Positions 42,679-49,417 of a stretch of DNA of 64,000 bases are shown one piece after another; within the stretch, counting starts at the first letter, position 1; the number at the start of each line of letters is the position of its first letter. The notes under the pieces are model-generated. The model saw only the letters and a list, made by a program, of their open reading frames with translations. It searched no databases and was not told the DNA's origin. The stretch spans positions 1-64,000 of the IMG/VR virus record IMGVR_UViG_3300033143_003851, one strand, 5' to 3'. A program made the position numbers and the translations under genes. The DNA comes from a virus.

Positions 42679-43203
42679 TTACCACTCACAGACAGTAATA
42701 GAACCATCAGTATGAATTATAATATTCATCACATCTTTACCAAACTGGTATGCCTGTTTAGCTGTCCAGCACCCACCAGACTTGACATGATCTAGTACTG
42801 GGACTTTTTTAATATGATGATAGCATGTATCGAAAACCATACCCTGATAGTTATCTGGATACTCATCTACTACGATACATATTAGTGTGTCGCTGTGTTT
42901 AGCGATGTCTATATTTCTTGCCCTATATCCATATCCTTGCGGGTTCCACTGGTGGACTTTAGGGTTAAAAATTAAGTCTGGATTATATATCTTATCATCT
43001 TCATCCAGATAGTCATCAAGTTTTAGGGCTTCTTCTTCTGCCCAAACATCTATACCACCAACTGGACTACGACCAGATGAGAGTTTGGCACTATAGAGAT
43101 AATGTGCTGTTAAAAGAATATTACGGATGTGCTTTTTAGCAGTTGTCTCTGTGATACTATTGAACTTATCTGCTCCATGCCCAACTATGCCTATAACTGT
43201 CAT
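42679..43203 (-). CDS. SLOG/Rossmann-like protein (174 aa)
   Basis: MTVIGIVGHGADKF at the start, then LSSGRSPVGGIDVWAEEEAL (about 41-60) and a later RARNIDIAKHSD fit the SLOG/DprA-like Rossmann pattern in which G-G-x-D/P-x-x-x-E binds a nucleotide. Members occur in phages as YpsA-like or nucleotide-sensing proteins. Ligand unknown. It is coupled to the upstream 52-aa gene (stop overlaps ATG). Confidence 0.7.
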   Translation of the reverse strand: MTVIGIVGHGADKFNSITETTAKKHIRNILLTAHYLYSAKLSSGRSPVGGIDVWAEEEALKLDDYLDEDDKIYNPDLIFNPKVHQWNPQGYGYRARNIDIAKHSDTLICIVVDEYPDNYQGMVFDTCYHHIKKVPVLDHVKSGGCWTAKQAYQFGKDVMNIIIHTDGSITVCEW

Positions 43204-43358
43204 ACTTTCGCCCTCGCAAACTCATTGATAAGTGATCGAAGAAAAAGAAGAAGATATATTTCAAATTTTTCAACAGCTTTATCATCATAGTCGTGTAATC
43301 CTACTGATGCTTTGCACCACTCTATCCACAATGGGTGTTTTCTTTCGTCTAATATCAT
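43200..43358 (-). CDS. Small helical protein (52 aa)
   Basis: The ATG overlaps the stop of the zinc-ribbon gene (ATGA) and its TGA overlaps the start of the SLOG-like gene. ILDERKHPLWIEWCKASVG is followed by a long helix (AVEKFEIYLLLFLRSLINEFARAK). No family recognised. Confidence 0.55.
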   Translation of the reverse strand: MILDERKHPLWIEWCKASVGLHDYDDKAVEKFEIYLLLFLRSLINEFARAKV

Positions 43359-43531
43359 TTCAATCCCGCCCTCTTAAGACACACATCACAGCCTATGTTT
43401 GTAGGTCCAATCTCTGTTACTGTGCCACAGTTTGCACAAGTTCTAAGTTTAGACTGTCTTTGGTAGTTGTGCAGTCTTGCTATATAACTACCTATACTCC
43501 ATCCTACATCAGATATAGTGGTTGCTGTCAT
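43355..43531 (-). CDS. Zinc ribbon (58 aa)
   Basis: ATG 43531 with GAGGGT upstream. Helical N-terminus (SIGSYIARLHNYQRQSK) and C-terminal CANC..CDVC ribbon (32-51). Likely nucleic-acid binding. Confidence 0.65.
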   Translation of the reverse strand: MTATTISDVGWSIGSYIARLHNYQRQSKLRTCANCGTVTEIGPTNIGCDVCLKRAGLK

Positions 43532-43541
43532 TATATTACCC

Positions 43542-43628
43542 TCACAATCTGTCTAACATGTCCGCTAGTGGTAGCGCAACAAATAAAACAATGATAATAA
43601 GTATTACAAAAAACAATTCATCTGTCAT
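43542..43628 (-). CDS. Single-span membrane micropeptide (28 aa)
   Basis: ATG 43628 overlaps the stop of the next-upstream gene (ATGA). After MTDE the sequence is one hydrophobic helix (LFFVILIIIVLFVALPLA) ending DMLDRL. Similar in form to the 23-aa peptide at 26621-26692. Confidence 0.45.
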   Translation of the reverse strand: MTDELFFVILIIIVLFVALPLADMLDRL

Positions 43629-43987
43629 CTTTTTTGACTCCTTACTTGAAACATGTGTCGGCAACTCTCCATTTTATCAACCATTTTCTGTCTAAGAGTT
43701 TCAAACTCTTCTTTATTATTATTCTCCCAACAGACTGATATCTTATACATAAGAGAATTTTTATAATCACGATGAATATTAGTTGGTAAACAAAACTCTT
43801 CGTAAAGAGGACACTGTATACAGATACCTCTATCCATCCAATTAAACTCATAACAAAACCCACACGCATTCCATATAACAGATGCCCATGCACCGGCTCT
43901 ACCAAGCGGTAAATATGATCGCTTAATTAAACGGTCCCATAAGGTATGGTCCCATTTTTTCATACTACTGATAAAATTACTTATCAA
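43625..43987 (-). CDS. Cysteine-containing protein (120 aa)
   Basis: TTG start at 43987 (GGAGG eight bases upstream; TTGA overlap with the previous stop); ATG 43963 is an alternative. CGFCYEFNWMDRGICIQC followed by a further Cys forms a likely zinc or Fe-S site. The C-terminal half is helical and charged. Confidence 0.55.
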   Translation of the reverse strand: MISNFISSMKKWDHTLWDRLIKRSYLPLGRAGAWASVIWNACGFCYEFNWMDRGICIQCPLYEEFCLPTNIHRDYKNSLMYKISVCWENNNKEEFETLRQKMVDKMESCRHMFQVRSQKR

Positions 43988-44220
43988 CACAACTCCCTCC
44001 CACAGTTGGGACATCTATAGATACTCTTAACATGTAGTTCCTCTTTGGTTACAATCTCCCACTCTGGATCGGGCGAAACTAGACCCATAAAGTTATATAT
44101 CTCTGTAACTCTAAGAAGATGCCACTGAGCATGTCCTTCATAAGAGATATACTTATATTTGTGCCTAAATTTCTCTCTGATAGTAATATCTACAGCATCC
44201 TCACAATACAGACAACTCAC
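43984..44220 (-). CDS. Zinc-binding protein (78 aa)
   Basis: GTG 44220 overlaps the upstream stop (GTGA) and follows AAGGTGG. CLYC at the N-terminus and CPNC near the C-terminus come together to hold one metal. The middle contains aromatic and His residues. Function unknown. Confidence 0.6.
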   Translation of the reverse strand: MSCLYCEDAVDITIREKFRHKYKYISYEGHAQWHLLRVTEIYNFMGLVSPDPEWEIVTKEELHVKSIYRCPNCGRELC

Positions 44221-44573
44221 TGGTGCCACCTTCTGCCACAGGACCAGCAGTCTTCTGGATCATCAGACCCAGCACCACAATCAGGGCAATATTTCGGTAT
44301 CTCCACGACACTACCTAGCTGCGGTATTACCAATACCTTGATAGTCTCATCTTTGACACTACCGCTGTCAGATAGTCGAGATTCACAGCACCAGACACAG
44401 TTACAGTTGACAAAGGGACCATATTTCTCATGGTCTACAACTTTTTGATCTTGGTTGTCAGGGTCAACAATCTTACCAACTACTGCAAAGTCTGTGAGAC
44501 GCCCCTGCTCATCATAGAACAAGACCCACATTGAGTTGGTTTCCTCAATGTATATGAAGTGTCCATCTTTCAT
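44217..44573 (-). CDS. Zinc protein with several Cys pairs (118 aa)
   Basis: ATG 44573 overlaps the upstream stop (ATGA) and follows GGGGGA six bases upstream. A beta-rich N-terminus (GHFIYIEETN, WVLFYDEQGR) precedes CNCVWCC and a C-terminal CPDC..CWSC ribbon. Two metal sites are plausible. Confidence 0.6.
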   Translation of the reverse strand: MKDGHFIYIEETNSMWVLFYDEQGRLTDFAVVGKIVDPDNQDQKVVDHEKYGPFVNCNCVWCCESRLSDSGSVKDETIKVLVIPQLGSVVEIPKYCPDCGAGSDDPEDCWSCGRRWHQ

Positions 44574-44734
44574 AAGTATTCCCCCAGAGGGTCCACATAT
44601 TTTGCAATCTTTACCCAATACTGTCTCTGTTTAACAGTTATGTCATTTCTGCCCAGAAAAGATATGATATCTTGCACGAAGTCATGCTCAGATATAAATA
44701 ATTCAGACTCAGCATGGTCAGCGTGGATAGACAT
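44570..44734 (-). CDS. Small His/Asp-rich protein (54 aa)
   Basis: ATG 44734 follows GGAGG eight bases upstream and overlaps the previous stop (TGATG). SIHADHAESELFISEHDFV at the start could bind metal through His. The rest is a basic helix. No family. Confidence 0.5.
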   Translation of the reverse strand: MSIHADHAESELFISEHDFVQDIISFLGRNDITVKQRQYWVKIAKYVDPLGEYL

Positions 44735-45105
44735 CAGATATTCCTCCTGGTGGTGGTGGAACAGATGCTGCATTCATACTTACCCACCCCTTTCTCTTGG
44801 ATGTTCACGAGCTTGTGGATGTTTGGCACCCCACAATCTCTGCACATAAGATTTTTGTTCTCGGTTGAGAAAGGCGAGTGAGGACAGTAGTCTCTGTGGT
44901 CATTAGGGTTGTGCAACCCGAAAGGTTCACCACAGTTCATGCAGACCCAGTGTCTGGATTTGGTCTGAGTTAGGGTACTCACTGCACAGTTGGGACATGT
45001 TTTCATGTCGCAACTACATACTCTGGATCTCTGAAATGCAGCAAGGCTCTGCTGCATTAAATCCAGTTGGTGGTCTGTGAATTTGGCACTAGACAAGATA
45101 ATCAT
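44734..45105 (-). CDS. Multi-zinc-ribbon protein (123 aa)
   Basis: The start is set at ATG 45105; a TTG at 45096, nine bases after GGAGG and giving an 8-nt overlap, is equally possible. CSC/CPNC, CMNC, CPH, CRDC and CSIC provide at least two ribbons in series. Function unknown. One of the densest zinc proteins in this region. Confidence 0.6.
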   Translation of the reverse strand: MIILSSAKFTDHQLDLMQQSLAAFQRSRVCSCDMKTCPNCAVSTLTQTKSRHWVCMNCGEPFGLHNPNDHRDYCPHSPFSTENKNLMCRDCGVPNIHKLVNIQEKGVGKYECSICSTTTRRNI

Positions 45106-45229
45106 CCTCCATGTACTGCCTCTCGATATCAAGATACCTCTGGATCTCATCTGCACACAGAGGATGGATCTGAAGGGCATCCATGTCTGAAAACATGGCT
45201 TTACCACACCACGAACAGAGTCTGGTCAT
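45089..45229 (-). CDS. Small zinc protein (46 aa)
   Basis: ATG 45229, GGAGGT six bases upstream, TGATG overlap with the previous stop. CSWC (5-8) and a later HPLC supply a zinc site in a DUF2197-like small finger. Acidic C-terminus. Confidence 0.6.
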   Translation of the reverse strand: MTRLCSWCGKAMFSDMDALQIHPLCADEIQRYLDIERQYMEDDYLV

Positions 45230-45420
45230 CAAACTACCTCCTGTCGAGACTTCACATCTCGATACCAGATCACCCTGCGACGGTAATGCTCTGTATAGCT
45301 CAGTCCAGTCTTCTTCAGGACAATACGATCCCTGAGGCCGTGGGCAGCTCGACTGCCACCCTGCCCAACACTTCTCAGGTCTGCCAACCGCTTCTCCAGG
45401 AAGTTCAGTTTGAGTTTCAC
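45229..45420 (-). CDS. Basic helical protein (63 aa)
   Basis: GTG 45420 (GGAGG seven bases upstream, GTGA overlap). KLNFLEKRLADLR and the later HYRRRVIWYRDVKSRQ make a basic helical hairpin typical of small nucleic-acid-binding proteins. GC-richer than its neighbours. Confidence 0.55.
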   Translation of the reverse strand: MKLKLNFLEKRLADLRSVGQGGSRAAHGLRDRIVLKKTGLSYTEHYRRRVIWYRDVKSRQEVV

Positions 45421-45755
45421 GGGTAGGCCTCCTGCTGATATATATCAGCCTCGACATCCTGAAGCAGGTCCAGGTAGAACTGAAACTTGAGCTGAACATA
45501 AAGATCATGCTTGATCTTCATGTAGGTCGCTGAATCCCAGCGGTGCCTGTCGCACCAAGTATATGCGACAGTACGGCCCCCCTTCCAACGAGGGTCATCT
45601 GTGGGGCAAGGAGCCCCTACCATCTTCATATTCTTAGGCACCAACCTAAGAATACCGCAGTTTTTACAGCTACGGTTCGGAACCAAGGAAACAGGGTTGG
45701 AGTTGTTGGTGGACCCAACAACTGAGGACGTCATGGTATCGTTGTTTCGACCCAT
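45417..45755 (-). CDS. Zinc-containing promoter-proximal protein (112 aa)
   Basis: The ATG at 45755 has GGTGG four bases upstream; ATG 45770, about 20 nt after the TATA box, could be used from a leaderless transcript. CKNC..C and CDRH give a Cys/His zinc site, followed by a helical C-terminus with acidic residues. First gene behind promoter P2. Confidence 0.55.
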   Translation of the reverse strand: MGRNNDTMTSSVVGSTNNSNPVSLVPNRSCKNCGILRLVPKNMKMVGAPCPTDDPRWKGGRTVAYTWCDRHRWDSATYMKIKHDLYVQLKFQFYLDLLQDVEADIYQQEAYP

Positions 45756-45783
45756 TTTTCCACCAACCATACATTGTATTGCC

Positions 45784-45801
45784 AACTATATAAACATTTC
45801 G
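45784..45801 (-). promoter_or_regulatory. BRE/TATA promoter P2
   Basis: CCGAAATGTTTATATAG on the - strand: CGAAA BRE plus TTTATATA. It drives the zinc-protein run from 45755 downwards. The transcription start predicted ~25 nt downstream falls close to the ATG at 45770. Confidence 0.7.
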
Positions 45802-46170
45802 GTTTGTTGCATCATCTCCATTTTACATATTTACATGATACCACTAGTTCTATACTATGTATATACACTAGTGTATATACACCTAAAGGTGTATATACAT
45901 TCTATACTATAGTTCTATACTATACATATCTTAATAGATATCTATATCTAATACTAACTCTATGTAAGGCACAGAGTTAGAGTTAGAGACAGAGTTAGAG
46001 ACAGAGATCTGTCTCTAACTAACTGAATGACTGACGAAAAACATGGTCAGACGTGGTCAGACATAGTATAAGTGCATTAATTTAGATATTTGTAAGAGAT
46101 ATCTAATAATTGCACGGTTTATACATAGAATAAGAGCACAAAAATATAGGGTTAAAAAAACAAAAAAAGA
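45802..46170. other. Palindrome-dense non-coding region (control/origin candidate)
   Basis: No supported gene. It holds a 24-bp perfect palindrome (45858-45881), a 13-bp inverted repeat sharing its right arm (45872-45899), and GTTCTATACTAT at 45847-45858 and 45912-45923 with a one-base variant at 45899-45910. It also has AGAGTTAG direct repeats (about 45973-46000), a 13-bp inverted repeat (45993-46020), GGTCAGAC twice (about 46044-46060) and an 8-bp inverted repeat (46082-46106). Such density is typical of replication origins or operator clusters. Confidence 0.6.
45858..45899. repeat. Two overlapping palindromes sharing one arm
   Basis: Arm 1 (45858-45869) pairs with arm 2 (45870-45881) to form a perfect 24-bp palindrome around ACTAGT. 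Arm 2 region (45872-45884) pairs with arm 3 (45887-45899) over 13 bp with a two-base centre. Only one of the two structures can form at a time, a switch-like arrangement. Confidence 0.65.
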
Positions 46171-46374
46171 CTAAGAGGTGATGTTTGCCCATATATCTAA
46201 ATCAAACTTAGACATATATACAGTGGTAGTGTCAGGCAGATCAAACACAATAGTATTAATCCACAACCCTCTACCTGCGTCTATAGTGTTGTAACCAAAC
46301 TCTGCATGACCAACTATAGACACAAATATAGATACACTATCTATCACCATTTTGTAGCTAAAGATCCATTTCAT
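46171..46374 (-). CDS. Hypothetical beta-rich protein (67 aa)
   Basis: ATG 46374 overlaps the upstream stop (ATGA). Alternating hydrophobic residues (IDSVSIFVSIVG, INTIVFDLPDTTTVYM) suggest a small beta barrel. No family. Confidence 0.5.
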   Translation of the reverse strand: MKWIFSYKMVIDSVSIFVSIVGHAEFGYNTIDAGRGLWINTIVFDLPDTTTVYMSKFDLDIWANITS

Positions 46375-46640
46375 TTTACATCACTATCCAAGTTAAATAA
46401 ATCAATTGGTTCTTCAGGTATCAAATATCCATAAGATAACTCTATCATGCCTGTTCTGTAGCTGGCACAAGCTCGCTCGCACATAGGAAAGCCTTCATAT
46501 TCATCAAGTTTAAGATCTACTACCCAGTAAAAAAGACCACCAGTATCACTATCTCTATCTACAGCACTATAGTTAGCAGCAACCATATCATAGTCATCGT
46601 TGCTCCAAAACTCATCTAGTTCCTCACAGTACTGACACAT
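46371..46640 (-). CDS. Acidic hypothetical protein (89 aa)
   Basis: Starts MCQYCEELDEFW: one CxxC, with CERAC later, so a zinc site is possible. Otherwise acidic (net negative), possibly a DNA-mimic-like or anti-host protein, but there is no family match by eye. Confidence 0.5.
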   Translation of the reverse strand: MCQYCEELDEFWSNDDYDMVAANYSAVDRDSDTGGLFYWVVDLKLDEYEGFPMCERACASYRTGMIELSYGYLIPEEPIDLFNLDSDVK

Positions 46641-46642
46641 AC

Positions 46643-46804
46643 TTAGTACTCTCCCAACAGATCGTCCGTCTCTTCAAAGTCAAGGTGGCAGTTGTCCTCT
46701 TGCAACTGACCAATGGACCGAGCGTCAAATACCGCCCAGTCAAACTTCTTCAGGGCCCAGTAGACAACTTGCAAAGTAAGATCAACTTCAATCCAGGTTC
46801 CCAT
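46643..46804 (-). CDS. Acidic small protein (53 aa)
   Basis: The ATG directly follows the stop of the upstream gene (TAAATG). Beta-type start (WIEVDLTLQVVYWALKKFDWAVFD), acidic end (HLDFEETDDLLGEY). GC-richer than neighbours. Long frames on the other strand are taken as shadows because this strand has the coupled ATGs and ribosome site. Confidence 0.5.
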   Translation of the reverse strand: MGTWIEVDLTLQVVYWALKKFDWAVFDARSIGQLQEDNCHLDFEETDDLLGEY

Positions 46805-46969
46805 TTACTTGCCCCCAGAGGCCAGCAATCCCAACTTGCCAAAGTCCAAACTACAGGCAACGGATATTACATCCGTTCTCTGCAGCTCACCAATATCTCC
46901 AACCAGAACGAAGGGTTTGACCTCTGCCCTGGAGACAGAGGTGGTGGTCGAGGGTTTGTCGCTTGACAT
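46805..46969 (-). CDS. Small protein (54 aa)
   Basis: ATG 46969 has GGAGG six bases upstream, directly after a structured RNA region. Ser/Thr-rich start, then EVKPFVLVGDIGELQ and SVACSLDFGKLGLLASGG. No family recognised. Confidence 0.5.
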   Translation of the reverse strand: MSSDKPSTTTSVSRAEVKPFVLVGDIGELQRTDVISVACSLDFGKLGLLASGGK

Positions 46970-46974
46970 GTTAT

Positions 46975-47165
46975 TCCTCCAGAGTCTCTGTGGGTTCCGA
47001 ACCCATCAATCCTCACAGGACAGAGACATGTAGTGATTTTGTTTTTAGCAGTATCAACACAACTGCTCTGCCCTCGTTCGTCTCAGGTGAGGGGACCATG
47101 TAACAGATCATCATCTGTTATACAAGCAAGAATCAGGTGCCCCAGCCAAGGGGCACTTGCTACTG
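46975..47165 (-). ncRNA. Putative structured leader or non-coding RNA
   Basis: A 235-nt gap between genes contains consecutive strong hairpins on the - strand: GTGCCCC/GGGGCAC (47137-47156), TAACAGAT/ATCTGTTA (47101-47120), GCAGT/ACTGC (about 47049-47067), and a GTCTCTG/CAGAGAC-closed unit (about 46985-47030) containing TCCT/AGGA and a T-arm-like TGGGTTC/GAACCCA. A TATAAAAA lies just upstream (47168-47175) and a GGAGG-ATG just downstream. It may be a riboregulator leader of 46805-46969 or a free RNA. Confidence 0.5.
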
Positions 47166-47177
47166 CATTTTTATACC
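47166..47177 (-). promoter_or_regulatory. TATA-like element before the structured RNA
   Basis: AGGTATAAAAATG on the - strand, followed within 10-20 nt by the first hairpin of the structured region. No clear BRE. Confidence 0.4.
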
Positions 47178-47204
47178 TCCATATTTTGGGTTTTAGCCTC
47201 GGTC

Positions 47205-48098
47205 TCAGGAGATATAGAGGGCGGAACCAGGGGTTCCATCTTTTCTCACAATGACCTTGCCAGTGTTGTTGGCCTTCCTGAACGAAGTGATTTGGGAGTC
47301 GGTGCCATAGCGAGGCAGGTCGGCCCCAGTCTGAATCAGGACCTTTCCAACTCGCCCGAGAGCCTCATTGTAGAAGTTTTTTGAGGAGTTTGCGAGGGCC
47401 CAGTTCCAGGCATCACACTCATCTGAGTGCGTTGCTCTGAGGTGCTTTTTGATGGCCCCCCATTTGTAGCCTGTCAGGTCGCAGGCTGCGAGGATATCAG
47501 TAACCAGACTGATAGTTCGATTCTGGGTGCCTTTCGGGACCTGAACTGCGGGGACCTCGGGTTTTGGGGGTGGAGGTGGTGCCACCTGGTCGAAGTGGCC
47601 CCAGCGAGTATCTTGGGGGGCACTGATCTGGGCCACAATGGTCTTGTTGGGAACCATCTGAGGTTTGTCCTTGATAGGCACGGGAGTTGAGGTGGTAGCC
47701 TCAACCTCAACCAGGCTGTGAGACCCATCTTTCTTCAGGTGGAGGATGAAACCCCCTTGGGCCACGAACTCAGGGGCATATTGCTCCAGGGCAGCCTGTG
47801 AGTATCGCCAGGCTCGGGTCTTGCCCTTGCTCCAGGCCCAGATGGCCTTGAGGACCTTGCCATCATGGTTGCTGATGCGGGAACCGACAACGGTCCCCTT
47901 GCGGTTCTCGTATGTCTTGATTGCATAGGCCCAGGCGGCCTCTACAACCTCACGCTCGGACAGGTCCTCAGGGACCTCAACATCTGTGAAATACCAGTTT
48001 CCCCCATGAGGGGTGAACTGCAGTCCACAAAACAAAACGGGGTTTGGTCCATCACCGAGGGCAATGGATGAGGGGTCAATGGTGTTGTTTGATACCAT
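47205..48098 (-). CDS. Promoter-proximal protein, paralogue of 41513-42580 (297 aa)
   Basis: ATG 48098 has GGAGG eight bases upstream. Blocks GLQFTPHGGNWYF, GFILHLKKDG and YKWGAIKKHLR correspond in order to blocks in 41513-42580. Between them is a Pro-rich hinge (VAPPPPPKPEVP). It is markedly GC-rich relative to most of the genome, suggesting different origin or selection. It is the first gene of the - strand half, next to the divergent control region, hence a candidate early regulator. Function unknown. Confidence 0.6.
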   Translation of the reverse strand: MVSNNTIDPSSIALGDGPNPVLFCGLQFTPHGGNWYFTDVEVPEDLSEREVVEAAWAYAIKTYENRKGTVVGSRISNHDGKVLKAIWAWSKGKTRAWRYSQAALEQYAPEFVAQGGFILHLKKDGSHSLVEVEATTSTPVPIKDKPQMVPNKTIVAQISAPQDTRWGHFDQVAPPPPPKPEVPAVQVPKGTQNRTISLVTDILAACDLTGYKWGAIKKHLRATHSDECDAWNWALANSSKNFYNEALGRVGKVLIQTGADLPRYGTDSQITSFRKANNTGKVIVRKDGTPGSALYIS

Positions 48099-48130
48099 AT
48101 TTGTTTCCTCCAATGGTGAGTAAGTTGGTG

Positions 48131-48148
48131 GTTGTATATAAATGTTTG
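48131..48148 (-). promoter_or_regulatory. BRE/TATA promoter P3
   Basis: CCAAACATTTATATACAAC on the - strand, about 35-45 nt ahead of the ATG at 48098. BRE-like CAAAC then TTTATATA. The following GGAGG gives a leadered, Shine-Dalgarno-type start. Confidence 0.65.
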
Positions 48149-48833
48149 GTGGGATGTCCCATGATGAGGCACCGAGAGTTCTAGGTGCAAGGGGTTAAAA
48201 TGGGGGATATAAGGGAATATTGGTGTCATGAGGGGTGCCAAAAAAGGCGGGTTTTTCGGGGGTTAGTTGGTCAGGGGCACCAAACCATAGGCAGCTGGCA
48301 CTAGTGAGCCTGGAGCTATGGTTGGAGTTGGGGGAACTATATAAAGCCTATGCAATATAGCTAGTGAAAAGACCAACTATGTGTAATATGGCCACCAGTT
48401 GTATAGATATGTGCATATACCGATCCTATAAATATAGGCAACTAGTGTTAGAACTAGTGTATTGAGAATATAGTTCCTAGTATCAGGTCTAGTAACCTAG
48501 TGTATGGGTAGCACTAGTTAGTAACCTGGTGTTAACTAATAAGGGTTTAGTAACTAAACCTCTTCTATACACTGTGTGATCTCTTGAAGAGTCTTCTCAG
48601 AGAGGACCGGTGCCTCGGAGAGACTCGTGGTTTGGAGAGGGGGACAGGGGGCTCTATTTGGGTACTACCTCCACAACATTATAATTTTTCTCAAATCTAT
48701 ATTTCATTGATTGCACTAGGTATATACCTTTAGGTATATACTAGAACATAGTACTACTCTATGTTCTATACTATGTTCTATACTATAGTATATACACTGT
48801 GCATTAGAACCGTTTACTGTTTTTGATATTTAC
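48149..48833. other. Divergent control region without a supported gene
   Basis: This ~690-bp stretch separates the - strand and + strand halves. It holds several ACTAGTG/TAGTAACCT-GTGT repeats (48415-48540), a TTAGTAAC-type repeat cluster, a GC-rich segment (48595-48660), and the 12-mer repeats listed separately. Frames here are short and motif-free. Candidate origin and/or operator region. Confidence 0.55.
48719..48795. repeat. GTTCTATACTAT iterons and palindromes
   Basis: TAGGTATATAC occurs twice in tandem (about 48717-48741), around self-complementary GGTATATACC. GAACATAG/CTATGTTC is an 8-bp stem with a 7-nt loop (48744-48766). GTTCTATACTAT occurs at 48763-48774 and 48775-48786. The same 12-mer in the same orientation occurs at 45847 and 45912, and TATATAC-type palindromes occur in both regions. 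Confidence 0.65.
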
Positions 48834-48851
48834 TAGGAAAGGTTTATAAGT
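48834..48851 (+). promoter_or_regulatory. BRE/TATA promoter for the + strand genes
   Basis: AGGAAAGGTTTATAAG: GGAAAG BRE-like element and TTTATAAG box. The ATG at 48874 is 31 nt from the start of the TATA box, so transcription would begin almost at the ATG, a leaderless mRNA. Confidence 0.7.
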
Positions 48852-48873
48852 AGGCGTAACTAATGATATAACT

Positions 48874-49056
48874 ATGAAAAGATGTGTTAGTTGCTCAGAT
48901 CAATTTAAATCTTGGTTGCCAAATGGTGTTATTTGGCCGGATGAAATTAATCCTGAGAGCTCTTATGGAGAACACACACCATATAATAAAATAGTTGTTT
49001 GTCCTTGGTGTGGGGGCAAATTAGATGATGTTTCTAAAGTTGTTACTTTTAAATAA
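48874..49056 (+). CDS. Zinc-binding protein (60 aa)
   Basis: CVSC (4-7) and CPWC (43-46) bring the two ends together on one metal. The loop between is Trp/Pro/Glu-rich. Probably translated from a leaderless transcript. First gene of the + strand half. Confidence 0.65.
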   Translation: MKRCVSCSDQFKSWLPNGVIWPDEINPESSYGEHTPYNKIVVCPWCGGKLDDVSKVVTFK

Positions 49057-49069
49057 GAGGCGATAAATA

Positions 49070-49324
49070 ATGAGTTTTATGAAAGGTGTTATGTGTGATA
49101 AGTGTGGAACGCACTTAAATTGGCATTTTGAGTTGGATGGAAATATGACTTGTCAGAAGTGCCATGCCAAAGCTAATGAACGGATGAGTAGAATGATGTT
49201 TGATTTTGATTTACTGATTGAGCGATGTATGATGTCTTTAGATTCTGTGATTACTAAAGAGAGATATAATTTTTACGAAAAACTTGAGAAAAAGTTTTCA
49301 AATTTAAGAAAAAAATGGAAATAA
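49070..49324 (+). CDS. Zinc ribbon with C-terminal helix (84 aa)
   Basis: CDKC (9-12) and CQKC (28-31) with a beta turn form a ribbon. A long Met/Glu/Lys-rich amphipathic helix (~40-84) suggests dimerisation. GAGGCG lies upstream. Probable small regulator. Confidence 0.65.
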   Translation: MSFMKGVMCDKCGTHLNWHFELDGNMTCQKCHAKANERMSRMMFDFDLLIERCMMSLDSVITKERYNFYEKLEKKFSNLRKKWK

Positions 49325-49327
49325 CAT

Positions 49328-49341
49328 ATTATATATATTGT
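49328..49341 (+). promoter_or_regulatory. TATA-like element before the tRNA region
   Basis: ATTATATATATTG ends about 6 nt before the tRNA-like unit at 49347. Position and composition fit an archaeal TATA box, though spacing to the RNA is short. Confidence 0.4.
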
Positions 49342-49346
49342 ATCTA

Positions 49347-49417
49347 GCAACAGTAGTGTTAAAGGTAGCACAGGCCCAAGCGCAAGCCTAGTATTGGTTC
49401 AACTCCAATTTGTTGCG
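49347..49417 (+). tRNA. tRNA-like gene, anticodon arm non-canonical
   Basis: Acceptor GCAACAG/TTGTTGC (last pair G-U), discriminator G, D arm GTGT/GCAC with GG in the loop, T arm ATTGG-TTCAACT-CCAAT. The anticodon region forms only AGGC/GCCT with a 10-nt loop (CCAAGCGCAA) lacking T33, so no anticodon can be assigned. Either a degenerate tRNA or a tRNA-shaped RNA with another role. Confidence 0.55.

Noticed and set aside
45847-45923. Repeated GTTCTATACTAT as a CRISPR array
   Set aside because: Repeats are only 12 bp, irregularly spaced with no uniform spacers, and occur in two distant regions; no cas genes are present (the Cas4-like nuclease sits in a replication cluster).
46985-47030. tRNA call for the T-arm-like unit
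   Set aside because: Only 45 nt between matching acceptor-like halves; no D or anticodon arm, so it is described as part of a structured RNA.
46809-47384. Several + strand frames of 60-93 codons at 46.7-47.4 kb
   Set aside because: They lie antisense to coupled - strand genes with proper ribosome sites and over the structured RNA region; composition looks like shadows of GC-rich coding.
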